The notes under the pieces are model-generated. The model did not search any database and was not told where the DNA came from. It saw nothing but the letters and a program-made list of their open reading frames with translations. This document shows, one piece after another, positions 1-8,549 of a stretch of DNA of 19,978 nucleotides (position 1 is the stretch's first letter; each line of letters begins with the position of its first letter). The translations under genes and the position numbers were made by a program. The DNA is from Acidobacteriota bacterium (GTDB taxonomy: Bacteria; Acidobacteriota; Terriglobia; Terriglobales; Acidobacteriaceae): positions 1 to 19,978 of the forward strand of contig QIAS01000068.1 of NCBI GenBank assembly GCA_003225615.1, written 5' to 3'.

Positions 1-680
1 AATACTCAGTGCCGCGCGGCGTCCACATCAACGTGCAGGAAGGCGAGCGCGTCCGCGCCGGCGAACCGCTCATGGACGGGCCGCTCAACCCGCACGATAT
101 CCTGGCCGTGCTGGGCGAGAAAGAACTGCAGTCTTACCTGGTGAATGAAATCCAGGAAGTCTATCGGCTGCAGGGCGTGAACATCAGCGACAAGCACATC
201 GAAGTGATCGTTCGCCAGATGATGCGTTGGCGCAAAGTGGAAGACGTAGGCGATACGAAGTTCCTGCTCGAAGAGCAAGTGGACAAGTTCGCCTTCGCCG
301 AAGAGAATGACCGCGTCATTAAAGAGGGTGGGCGACCGGCAACCGGGCGGCCGCTGCTGCTCGGAATCACCAAAGCCTCGCTCTCTACCGACTCGTTCAT
401 CTCGGCGGCATCGTTCCAGGAGACCACGCGCGTGCTCACCGAAGCCTCGATTCAGGGCAAGGTGGACCACCTGCGCGGACTCAAGGAGAACGTCATCGTC
501 GGACGGCTCATTCCTGCCGGCACGGGCATGGAATACTACCGGAATGTGCGCCTCTCACCAGAGATGGAGGAGGCCGCACAGAAGGTGCAAGAAGAGGTCT
601 CTGCCGCGTACGAAGAGGCCGAGCGGGCGCTCGAACTCATGCGGCACGAGGGCGAGACCGAAGAATTGGCAGCCGAGTAG
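1..680 (+). CDS. rpoC: DNA-directed RNA polymerase subunit beta' (3' end, partial)
   Basis: This is the C-terminal part of the beta' subunit of RNA polymerase; the gene begins before the window and the reading frame starts at base 3. The translation contains the highly conserved C-terminal stretches [40 protein letters not shown] and [10 protein letters not shown], followed by the [20 protein letters not shown] segment and GTGMEYYR. These belong to the clamp/jaw-proximal C-terminus of beta', which helps close the clamp and contacts omega. The protein ends in an acidic, alanine-rich tail with no sign of truncation. It would be the last gene of an rpoB-rpoC type transcript, since a hairpin terminator follows the stop codon by 13 bases. 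Identification is essentially certain; only the 5' part is missing because of the window edge. Confidence 0.98.
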   Translation, partial: YSVPRGVHINVQEGERVRAGEPLMDGPLNPHDILAVLGEKELQSYLVNEIQEVYRLQGVNISDKHIEVIVRQMMRWRKVEDVGDTKFLLEEQVDKFAFAEENDRVIKEGGRPATGRPLLLGITKASLSTDSFISAASFQETTRVLTEASIQGKVDHLRGLKENVIVGRLIPAGTGMEYYRNVRLSPEMEEAAQKVQEEVSAAYEEAERALELMRHEGETEELAAE

Positions 681-693
681 CCAAAGTACACCG

Positions 694-723
694 AAGGGGC
701 GGGTAAACCGCCCCTTTGTTATT
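694..723 (+). terminator. Intrinsic terminator after rpoC
   Basis: A perfect 9-bp stem (AAGGGGCGG at 694-702 and CCGCCCCTT at 708-716) closes a GTAAA loop and runs into a T-rich tract (TTTGTTATT, including the last stem bases). It lies 13 bases after the rpoC stop codon, the expected place for an operon terminator. The U tract is interrupted by a G and an A, so some readthrough into the next gene is possible. Confidence 0.75.
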
Positions 724-749
724 AGTCCTCTTGATGCGTTGTCCCCCGA

Positions 750-1724
750 ATGCACGCTGACCCAAAAGAACTTGAGATTTACAATTCCTCCAGGAGTGTT
801 CCTGAGTTGCGTCTGCACGTGACCGACAATACTCTCGAGGACTTGGTCAGGCAGTTCTTCAAACTGCTGCGGCTTTCGGTGTGGCGGGCGTTTCAGCACG
901 ACGCGTTTGCGGTGGCAAAGGCATCGGCTTACTCCTCCATTCTTACTTTTTTTCCTCTTCTGCTGGTAGTGGGTTCGGTGCTGGCAACTTCGCGCAAAGG
1001 TGAGGCTTACCTGCGGGAGATTTCTTATGCTCTGGGGCGTATTCTTCCTGCGGGAAGCGCCACCGCCCTCGCGTATTTGAAGGGTACGACACAGCGCCCG
1101 GTCAGCTTGCTGGTTTTCACTTCTCTGTTGACCCTGTGGACCGCTTCCGGCGTCATGATTTCCTTGATGGAAGGCTTCCGCAATGCCTACCAGCTTCCTA
1201 AGACCTGGGGACTGCTGAAAGAGCGCCTGATTGCCTTCTCCCTGGTAATTCTGGCGGGCATCCCTATGACTTTTGCCACGATTCTGGTGGCCTTCGGCAG
1301 CCGCATCGAGACCCGAATCCTGTTCCACATTGGTCACGAGTTTGGGCCATACATCCTGCTGATGTGGACTGCCATCCGCTGGATGATCGCGCTCTTGACC
1401 AGCATTGCGGTAATCGCGCTGATTTACCACAATGCGGTGCCGCGCACCCAGCCCTGGCATAGTGTTTTGCCCGGGGCCACGCTGGCGACGGCGATGTGGT
1501 TCGGTGTGACCATGCTGTTTGGCTGGTACTTGCAGCGCTATGCCGACTACAGCATTATCTACGGCTCGCTGGGGGTAAGCATTGCGCTGCTGGTCTGGAT
1601 GTATATGGTGTCTCTCGTCATCCTGATTGGTGCGGAATTTAATGCCATGATTTATCCGCGAGCGTTCCTGGGAAAACAACTGGGAGAGATACCTGCCGCC
1701 AAGAGCGGAATGCACCAAATCTGA
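750..1724 (+). CDS. YihY/BrkB (UPF0761) family inner-membrane protein
   Basis: This is a 324-residue polytopic membrane protein of the YihY/virulence factor BrkB family, once misnamed ribonuclease BN; its transport or envelope role is not settled. The family signature at the first membrane segment is clear (residues about 50-79, ending in SILTFFPLLLVVGSV), and five or six hydrophobic segments follow, including the C-terminal pair around YGSLGVSIALLVWMYMVSL and ILIGAEFNA. Length is normal for the family. The start is uncertain: ATG 750 has no visible Shine-Dalgarno, whereas an in-frame TTG at 807 is preceded by AGGAG with a 10-base spacer and GTG 819 is also in frame; all leave the membrane domain intact. 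It lies 32 bases before the lipocalin-like gene and probably heads that run. Confidence 0.88.
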   Translation: MHADPKELEIYNSSRSVPELRLHVTDNTLEDLVRQFFKLLRLSVWRAFQHDAFAVAKASAYSSILTFFPLLLVVGSVLATSRKGEAYLREISYALGRILPAGSATALAYLKGTTQRPVSLLVFTSLLTLWTASGVMISLMEGFRNAYQLPKTWGLLKERLIAFSLVILAGIPMTFATILVAFGSRIETRILFHIGHEFGPYILLMWTAIRWMIALLTSIAVIALIYHNAVPRTQPWHSVLPGATLATAMWFGVTMLFGWYLQRYADYSIIYGSLGVSIALLVWMYMVSLVILIGAEFNAMIYPRAFLGKQLGEIPAAKSGMHQI

Positions 1725-1756
1725 TTTACGGATCCAAGTGTTTTGAGGAATGCACT

Positions 1757-2268
1757 GTGAAGAACGGCTATCTTGTCCTTGCGTTGATCGCTTGTACCGT
1801 GGCATTAGCCGCCACCGCCCGTACGGCAGAGAGCAAGAAGCCAGGTCACAGGATTGTTGGCACCTGGAAGTTGGTTTCGATAACCGCTCATTATCCCGAC
1901 GGCCGGGTACTAGCGGATCCTGATCTTGGCCCCAGCGCAAAGGGCTATCTGGTTTACGACGGTTCAGGACACATGTGTGCTCAACTGATGAACCCGAATC
2001 GATTCGATTGGCGCAATCCGAATAATCCCACGCCGCAAGAGGCCACAGCAGGGGTCGTGGGCTATGACGCGTATTGCGGTACCTATGAAGTCCACGAAAG
2101 TGATGGCATTGTGGTTCATCATAAGGAGCTGGCGCTCGTCCCCAATCAAGTGACTACCTCGGTGGCGCGGCGCTTTTCCTTTGTCGGCGACCGTTTAGTT
2201 CTGAAGCTTATGGAAACGGCGCACAGTGGGGAACGGCTCGGCTTTACGCTGACCTGGGAGCGGGTGAA

Positions 2269-2272
<4 letters not shown>
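1757..2272 (+). CDS. Secreted lipocalin-like domain protein
   Basis: This 171-residue protein has an N-terminal signal peptide (hydrophobic YLVLALIACTVALAATA, probable cleavage near residues 20-25) followed by one lipocalin-like domain of the Lipocalin_5 type. The domain opens with GTWKLVSI, the usual first strand, continues with KGYLVYDGSGHM, then GTYEV, a conserved HH pair at VVHHKEL, and closes with RLGFTLTWERV. Such domains form small beta barrels; the ligand is unknown. The GTG start is supported by GAGG (1745-1748) with an 8-base spacer. Its stop codon overlaps the start of pyruvate kinase by four bases, so the two are probably translationally coupled, although no functional link is obvious. 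Confidence 0.82.
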
Positions 2273-3893
<1,621 letters not shown>

Positions 3894-3897
<4 letters not shown>

Positions 3898-4592
3898 CTC
3901 CGTTCAATGACATGCGGATACGGCTGGAGTACACCGACTTTACCGATGAGTCGGCGAATCCGCCTGTGCGCGGCTATCTGCATCTGGCGCCTTCGCCTTC
4001 CGGAGACGCCTTGGTACTTACGCATGGGGCCGGGTCCAACGCGCAGGCGCCACTTCTGGTTGCGATGGCTCAGGCGTTCAGCGCAGCCGGTATCACGGTG
4101 CTGCGCTGCGACTTGCCTTTCCGGCAAAGTCATCCGCACGGGCCTCCCAGACCTGGAGATGCGGCGCGAGACCGCCAAGGGCTTAGGAATGCAGTGATGG
4201 CTTTGCAGAAAATGTCGGCAGGCCGCGTGTTTCTCGGCGGTCATTCTTACGGAGGCCGCCAGGCAAGCATGCTAAGCGCCGTGGAACCGGATCTTGCGGG
4301 AGGGTTGCTGCTGTTCTCCTATCCCTTGCACCCGCCACGCAAGCCCGCGGAAGCGCGGACTCAGCATTTATCCAAGCTGCGTACACCTACGTTCTTCGTG
4401 CATGGCACGCGCGATCCGTTCGCGTCGATTAGCGAGTTGGAGGAAGCCCTGAAGCTGATCCCTGCGCGGACAAAGCTGCTGCGAGTGGATGGAGCGGGAC
4501 ACGACCTGAACTTCGGGAAACATGCCTTGGAAGGGGCAAAAGACAATCTGCCGCAGTCAATCCTCGCAGCATTTCAGCCATTCTTTAGTTGA
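3894..4592 (+). CDS. Alpha/beta hydrolase, KANL3/TEX30-like (dienelactone hydrolase superfamily)
   Basis: This is a 232-residue alpha/beta hydrolase resembling the short bacterial relatives of the KANL3/TEX30 domain. The catalytic triad is visible: Ser118 in the nucleophile elbow GGHSYGG, Asp174 in HGTRDPF and His203 in GAGHDL. The oxyanion region is LTHGAGSN, near residue 43. No signal peptide is seen, so it should be cytoplasmic; the substrate is unknown. The TTG start overlaps the pyk stop as TTGA and has GAGG (3883-3886) seven bases before it; ATG 3912 is an alternative without a ribosome binding site. It ends the plus-strand run and is convergent with the rhomboid gene. Only a weak 5-bp hairpin separates the two, so no convincing terminator is seen. 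Confidence 0.87.
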
Positions 4593-4635
4593 TCTGGTAG
4601 ACGCCCGAAAAAATTCGGCAATGGCTGTCCGCCGC

Positions 4636-5475
4636 TCAGTTTACCCAGCCTGATTTCGAACCGCCGTTCTTCTTCTTTTCATCCGGGGGCACGTAGTTGC
4701 CATATTCATCGAACGTGACATTGCGGTCGTGCTCCCGCATGTAGACTTCGAACTTTCTGGCAGCCCGGCGGCGTTTCCAGCGATAGTAGGAATTGCGCAG
4801 GCTGAAGTAGCGCTCGGAGGCGCCGGACAGAAGCCCTTTCTTGGGCAGGAGCTTTATATAGAGGAAGCCGAACAGCAGGCCGCCCAAGTGGGCGAAGTTG
4901 GCAACACCCCCCTGGCTGGGTTGGAAGGTCGTAATGACGACCACGAAAATGATAATGCCGACCAGGTACTTGGCTTTGATCATGAAGGGGAAGGGAAAAA
5001 GAAAAACTTCACGGTCCCCGTAAAGCATGCCGAAGGCAATCAGTAATCCGTAGATGCCGCCAGAGGCTCCTACCGTCGGGACTTCCGGGCGCATTCCAAA
5101 TAATCCGGTGAAGCCGACTGCTACAGTGACCAGGCCGGCCCCCACCACGCAGAATAGATAAAACTCCAGGAAACGTTTCGATCCCCAGTCCTGTTCTTCC
5201 TGCGATCCGAACATCCACAATGTCAGCATGTTCACCAGCAGATGCCCCAGGCTGGCATGCAGGAAGGAATACGTAACCAGCTGCCAAATGAACCCATGCA
5301 CCACGTACAGCGGAACCAGTGCGAGGTAATCGAGCAAGTAGCCATCGATGTTGGGCGCAAGATTCGCGAGCACAACCCTCTGGACAAAGTAGATTGCAGC
5401 GCAGGCGATGATCAGCCGCTTCACCCATGGGGTGAAGGGCGGGAAATTCAGCGTCATGGAACGCCCGCGATACAT
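4636..5475 (-). CDS. Rhomboid family intramembrane serine protease
   Basis: This is a rhomboid protease, which cleaves transmembrane substrates inside the bilayer with a Ser-His dyad. Counting from ATG 5475, the catalytic serine is Ser138 in GASGGIYG and the histidine is His196 in ANFAHLGG. The HASLGHLLVNMLTLW segment carries the conserved His and Asn of the second helix. Six or so hydrophobic helices are followed by a basic cytoplasmic tail of about 70 residues ending in charged, lysine-rich sequence. ATG 5457 is an equally possible start; neither has a good ribosome binding site. It sits 46 bases downstream of the M28 peptidase gene on the same strand, so the two proteases may be cotranscribed. 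Its substrates cannot be told from the sequence. Confidence 0.93.
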   Translation of the reverse strand: MYRGRSMTLNFPPFTPWVKRLIIACAAIYFVQRVVLANLAPNIDGYLLDYLALVPLYVVHGFIWQLVTYSFLHASLGHLLVNMLTLWMFGSQEEQDWGSKRFLEFYLFCVVGAGLVTVAVGFTGLFGMRPEVPTVGASGGIYGLLIAFGMLYGDREVFLFPFPFMIKAKYLVGIIIFVVVITTFQPSQGGVANFAHLGGLLFGFLYIKLLPKKGLLSGASERYFSLRNSYYRWKRRRAARKFEVYMREHDRNVTFDEYGNYVPPDEKKKNGGSKSGWVN

Positions 5476-5521
5476 AAGAGCAGCTAGTGGTCAGCTCGGA
5501 GCAGTAAATATCGTACCAGTT

Positions 5522-6958
5522 TTAGCGTTCTGGCGTTGGCACGACGGGCAAACTTTTGTGGCCCTGGGCATCTGTCGCTCTCACTGCAAAGATCACGTTG
5601 TCTTTCGAGAGCTTCATGGTTGTGCGCGTCACATTGCCGACGTTTTCAGCGTGTTCCCACGATGGGCTGGTTGTAGCGCGCCAGAGAATCTCGTAGGCAG
5701 CCACTGCGGGCGAACCCTCCCAGGTCAGCGTGGAATCATTGGTGAGTTCTTTGGTCACCAATTTGACATTCGCTGGAGGCGCAGGGGCCGCGGCCAGTGA
5801 CGCCAGAGTGGCTGCATTTACCCGGGCAACTCGCGCTACGTAATCGAAATTCACAAACTTGGGCAAATCGCCGTATTCGATGCCGTTCTCGGTACGGACG
5901 TTCTGGTGCTGATGGTTGTAATCTTCGCGGTATTCCGTGAAACGCACGGCGGCATAGCCTTGCTGGTTAAAGGAGTAGTGATCTCCGCCGCGCAGGTAGC
6001 GATCAAGTCGAAACACCAGCAAGGGCTTGATACCGGGATCATAGGCCAGCGTGACGTTTGCAATGTAACGAGCAACCTGGCGCGAACTGGAGTCGCTCTC
6101 TCCGCCCAGGGAACGGATCATGCGCAACTCGACATCGCCGGCCGCAACCGGAACACCTTCGGAAAATATCCGTACCGCGCTCGTGTCCTGCTGTGGGCTG
6201 CGATCGCCGCCGACGATGTCATTGTTCAACACGGCCTCTATGTTCCAGCCTTGTTGCTTCGCCATTTGCGCGAAGTGCTTGCTGCCGTTCAGGCCCTGCT
6301 CTTCTCCGGCAACGGTCAGAAAAATAATTGTTGCGGGAAATTTCAACTTGCTCAGAACGCGGGCGCACTCCAGGCTCACCACCGTACCGCTACCATCGTC
6401 GTTTGCGCCGGGGGCGTCACCCTTAACATCCAGCGTATCGCTGTTTCGCGAATCGTAATGGCCGGTGACGAGCACGATTCTTTTGGCATTCTCGGGATCG
6501 GAGCCCTTGAGAACCGCATATACATTCGTGATTTGGGTGGGCTGCGGGATGCGCTCGGCGGGAGCTTCCGTGAAAGTGTCGGTCTTCACTTCAAGGCAGC
6601 CGCCACAATCCCGCGAGTAGCGCTCGAATTCTGACTTGATCCACTCGCGGGCGGCGCCAATTCCTCGCCTTGCTGCAATCGATGCCGGGTCTTGCGCGGA
6701 GAGTGTCTGCCGGGTTCCAAAGCTGACTAATTTCTCGATGTCGGCCTGGATCTGCTGCGGAGAGATTTGCTTCAATGCAGCCGCGATCTGCGGGTCCGCG
6801 GGCATGACTGCCACGGAAGGAGTAGGGCCTCCTGGGGATTTTGGCTGTGCGGACTGGGCCAACACTCCGAAGGCTGACAGCATCCCAAGGCCCACCAATA
6901 AGCCGAAGAAAGCAAGGCAGCGTATGATGCGTGAGAGGAACGGACCGCCACACCTCAT
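5522..6958 (-). CDS. Secreted M28 family zinc metallopeptidase
   Basis: This is a 478-residue exported aminopeptidase-like M28 protein. An N-terminal signal peptide (hydrophobic core at about residues 13-33, probable cleavage at VLA-QS) is followed by the peptidase domain. The two-zinc site is recognisable: His167 in TGHYDS, the bridging Asp187 in GANDDGSG, the general base Glu219 and ligand Glu220 in GEEQGL, Asp247 in NNDIVG, and a histidine in the YNHQHQN region. A GGDHYSFNQQG segment precedes the last ligand. The final 80 residues look like a fibronectin type III-like domain. ATG 6958 is preferred over a 30-residue upstream extension because it starts a proper signal peptide and has GGGGA nearby. 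It lies upstream of the rhomboid gene. Confidence 0.93.
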   Translation of the reverse strand: MRCGGPFLSRIIRCLAFFGLLVGLGMLSAFGVLAQSAQPKSPGGPTPSVAVMPADPQIAAALKQISPQQIQADIEKLVSFGTRQTLSAQDPASIAARRGIGAAREWIKSEFERYSRDCGGCLEVKTDTFTEAPAERIPQPTQITNVYAVLKGSDPENAKRIVLVTGHYDSRNSDTLDVKGDAPGANDDGSGTVVSLECARVLSKLKFPATIIFLTVAGEEQGLNGSKHFAQMAKQQGWNIEAVLNNDIVGGDRSPQQDTSAVRIFSEGVPVAAGDVELRMIRSLGGESDSSSRQVARYIANVTLAYDPGIKPLLVFRLDRYLRGGDHYSFNQQGYAAVRFTEYREDYNHQHQNVRTENGIEYGDLPKFVNFDYVARVARVNAATLASLAAAPAPPANVKLVTKELTNDSTLTWEGSPAVAAYEILWRATTSPSWEHAENVGNVTRTTMKLSKDNVIFAVRATDAQGHKSLPVVPTPER

Positions 6959-6989
6959 CGTTGTTTTCCCCACGGGCACTAGACTCCCC

Positions 6990-7022
6990 TTGACCTGTGG
7001 CTGGAGAGAAACTAAATATAAC
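6990..7022 (+). promoter_or_regulatory. Probable sigma-70 promoter of the LysW-like gene
   Basis: TTGACC at 6990-6995 matches five of six -35 positions. TAAATA (7013-7018) lies 17 bases downstream, and the better -10 match TATAAC (7017-7022) overlaps it at a longer spacing. It lies in the short divergent region between the M28 peptidase and the LysW-like gene. The -10 assignment is uncertain. Confidence 0.5.
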
Positions 7023-7050
7023 AAGGTACCCTGATACGATGGAGGCAATT

Positions 7051-7245
7051 ATGGTCTATTGTCCTGAATGCGAGACCAATCTCGACCTTGAAGAAGATGA
7101 AGTGGACGAGGGAGAAGTCGTCTCCTGCCCGGAGTGCGGTTCGGATTTCGAAGTGATCACTGTCAATCCCGTCGAGCTGAAGCCGGTCGAAGAGGAGGAC
7201 GAAGAGGACGAGGAAGACGAAGCCGAGGATGGTGACTACGCTTAG
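7051..7245 (+). CDS. LysW-like zinc ribbon protein with acidic tail
   Basis: This 64-residue protein has two CPEC knuckles (Cys4/Cys7 and Cys26/Cys29) in the arrangement of LysW, the amino-group carrier of lysine/arginine biosynthesis in Thermus and archaea. The stretch between them is acidic, and EVITVNPVEL resembles LysW's second half. The tail, however, is a run of Glu/Asp ending in DYA, and not the EDWGE whose terminal glutamate is loaded in true LysW. None of the partner genes (argX/lysX, lysZ, lysY, lysJ, lysK) is nearby. Carrier function is therefore doubtful and another zinc-ribbon role is likely. GGAGG (7041-7045) with a 5-base spacer fixes ATG 7051. The end overlaps the next gene by 17 bases. 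Confidence 0.82.
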   Translation: MVYCPECETNLDLEEDEVDEGEVVSCPECGSDFEVITVNPVELKPVEEEDEEDEEDEAEDGDYA

Positions 7246-7687
7246 CAGGGGCTCCGGTTTCCGCGGTGTATCCACGCTCGCTTCGCCCGGTTGCTATTAC
7301 CTCCTCCTGATCGCGCTGCTTATATCCCCCTTGGGCCTGTCTGGGTATATCCCTGCTCCCGCGACCACCTCGCCTGCGGAAGAGAAATACGAAAAGCCCT
7401 ATGCTTTGATTTTTGGTACGGTCTGGGGACCGGATAATCGCCCGGTATATGGAGTGAAGGTAAAGATCCGTCGCGCCGACCAGAAAAAGCCCAAGTGGGA
7501 GCAGTATTCGAATCACACCGGCGAGTTCGGCCAGCGGGTTCCAGCAGGCAAAGCCGATTATGTTGTGTGGGCCGACCTGAAAGGCTTTAAGTCACCGGAA
7601 TACAAGAGTTTACATGCGGGTACCGAGGTCACTGTCCACATTGAGAATGACGAGCGTGCCGATATTGGCGTGCATCTAACCGAGTAG
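7229..7687 (+). CDS. Carboxypeptidase regulatory-like domain protein, exported or anchored
   Basis: This 152-residue protein has a hydrophobic N-terminal segment (residues about 23-40, YYLLLIALLISPLGLSG), consistent with a signal peptide or anchor. A single Ig-like carboxypeptidase-regulatory-like domain follows: IFGTVWGPDNRPVYGVKVKI, a GEFGQRVPAGKADYVVWA strand pair, and a final beta-rich stretch. Such domains are common in envelope proteins of Acidobacteriota; no enzyme domain is attached. The start overlaps the LysW-like gene by 17 bases and ATG 7229 is directly preceded by GAGG, so the exact start (ATG 7229 or GTG 7232) is uncertain. It is followed after 36 bases by a gene with a similar fold, and the three are probably cotranscribed. 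Confidence 0.78.
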   Translation: MVTTLSRGSGFRGVSTLASPGCYYLLLIALLISPLGLSGYIPAPATTSPAEEKYEKPYALIFGTVWGPDNRPVYGVKVKIRRADQKKPKWEQYSNHTGEFGQRVPAGKADYVVWADLKGFKSPEYKSLHAGTEVTVHIENDERADIGVHLTE

Positions 7688-7723
7688 AAGCAAATAAGCG
7701 AAATTGAGGGATTGCGGAGGACT

Positions 7724-8080
7724 ATGAAGAAAACCTGTGTAGTGGCGATCGTGCTGCTGCTGGTGGGCCTGGCCTCTGCGGAACACTATAAAGACAAAGA
7801 TAAACCTCCTTCGACCGGACGCGTACTTATTGGCAAAGTGCTGGATCGCCAGGACAATCCCCTGCCCAACGCGGTGGTTTATCTGACCAACATGCGCACC
7901 CGAGCTGTAAAGACGTACATTGTGGGCGAGGACGGCGGTTTCCGTTTTCCCGCGCTGTCCAGTGGAATTGACTACGAAGTTTTTTCGGAGTGGAACGGTC
8001 ACAAGAGTGACACTAAAACAGTCAGCCAGTTCGATACTCGCCAGCAGATTTATATCAACTTGAAAGTGGCCACGAAATAG
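7724..8080 (+). CDS. Small secreted carboxypeptidase regulatory-like domain protein
   Basis: This 118-residue protein starts with a classic signal peptide (MKKTCVVAIVLLLVGLASA, cleavage probably before EHYKD). One carboxypeptidase-regulatory-like Ig fold follows: VLIGKVLDRQDNPLPNAVVY, then TYIVGEDGGFRFPAL and YEVFSEWNGHKSDTK. This is the typical first-strand, DGGFRF and final-strand pattern. GGAGG (7716-7720) lies three bases before ATG 7724, favouring this start over TTG 7712. It looks like a partner or distant duplicate of the preceding gene, sharing the fold but not close sequence. The function is unknown; the family is usually extracellular and structural or binding in nature. Confidence 0.82.
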   Translation: MKKTCVVAIVLLLVGLASAEHYKDKDKPPSTGRVLIGKVLDRQDNPLPNAVVYLTNMRTRAVKTYIVGEDGGFRFPALSSGIDYEVFSEWNGHKSDTKTVSQFDTRQQIYINLKVATK

Positions 8081-8549
8081 TTCGTCCTCCCACTCGATCA
8101 TGTGCAAAAACCTGCACCGATCTTTGAGCATTTTTCACACCCCTTAAGGTGTTTCGCCGATTGCAGAGACTCTGGATTGTAGTTATCTTTCTTCCACCTC
8201 GTAAGCTCCGACTCGTCGTACCGCCGCTTCAGAAATTCGTAGGCAGTTAACAGTTGAGGGTCAACAGGAATTTCGCACTGCGCTCCGTGAGCGTGCGCGT
8301 AATTTCTTGAGAGTTGCCGTGCGTTCCAGCGACGTTCTGATTGCAACGCTAAACTTGTAAGACTCCTCTGGCCAAGCCGGCTTCCAAAGTTCTTCTGCGA
8401 TGCACAAACGCATCCGGGGTCGGTAATTAGTGCACAACTCGATCTGAGTCAGTCGGCTCGATCGCCTGCTGTGCGCTCCTTCCAAACCGGTCAATAAAAG
8501 AACGGCCGGTGACGGTGGCAGGAAAGCGGAAAAATACTGAGGAGGGAAA
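8081..8549 (+). other. 469-bp gap, mostly unexplained
   Basis: No clear gene is visible here and the region is less GC-rich than its flanks. It holds a weak 5-bp hairpin (ACACC/GGTGT, about 8137-8152) that could end the upstream transcript, one doubtful minus-strand ORF (8098-8346), and the ribosome binding site GGAGG of the next gene. I see no tRNA, clear promoter or repeat. Confidence 0.4.
8098..8346 (-). CDS. Doubtful small ORF with HxxxCxxC motif
   Basis: This is an 82-residue open frame with a TTG start and no good ribosome binding site (GAGGAG is present but about 16 bases away). Near its end, KHLKGCEKCSKI has the HxxxCxxC spacing of zinc-binding anti-sigma (ZAS) domains, but the usual upstream helix pattern is not convincing and no sigma factor gene is adjacent. 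Codon-position base composition is only weakly coding-like. It may be a decayed gene or chance; I do not assign a function. Confidence 0.2.
   Translation of the reverse strand: MQSERRWNARQLSRNYAHAHGAQCEIPVDPQLLTAYEFLKRRYDESELTRWKKDNYNPESLQSAKHLKGCEKCSKIGAGFCT

Noticed and set aside
555..1940. 461-residue minus-strand open frame opposite rpoC end and the YihY gene
   Set aside because: It is antisense to two well-supported genes, has shadow-type composition rich in Arg/Gln/His, and shows no recognisable domain.
4605..4618. Hairpin CCGAA-AAAA-TTCGG between the convergent hydrolase and rhomboid genes
   Set aside because: Only a 5-bp stem with no T tract; too weak to call a terminator.
7051..7245. 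Assignment of the zinc ribbon as functional lysW
   Set aside because: The carrier tail EDWGE is absent and no pathway genes are adjacent, so only 'LysW-like' is supported.
8137..8152. Hairpin ACACC/GGTGT after the small secreted protein
   Set aside because: A 5-bp stem with only three T residues after it; mentioned in the gap description but not called.
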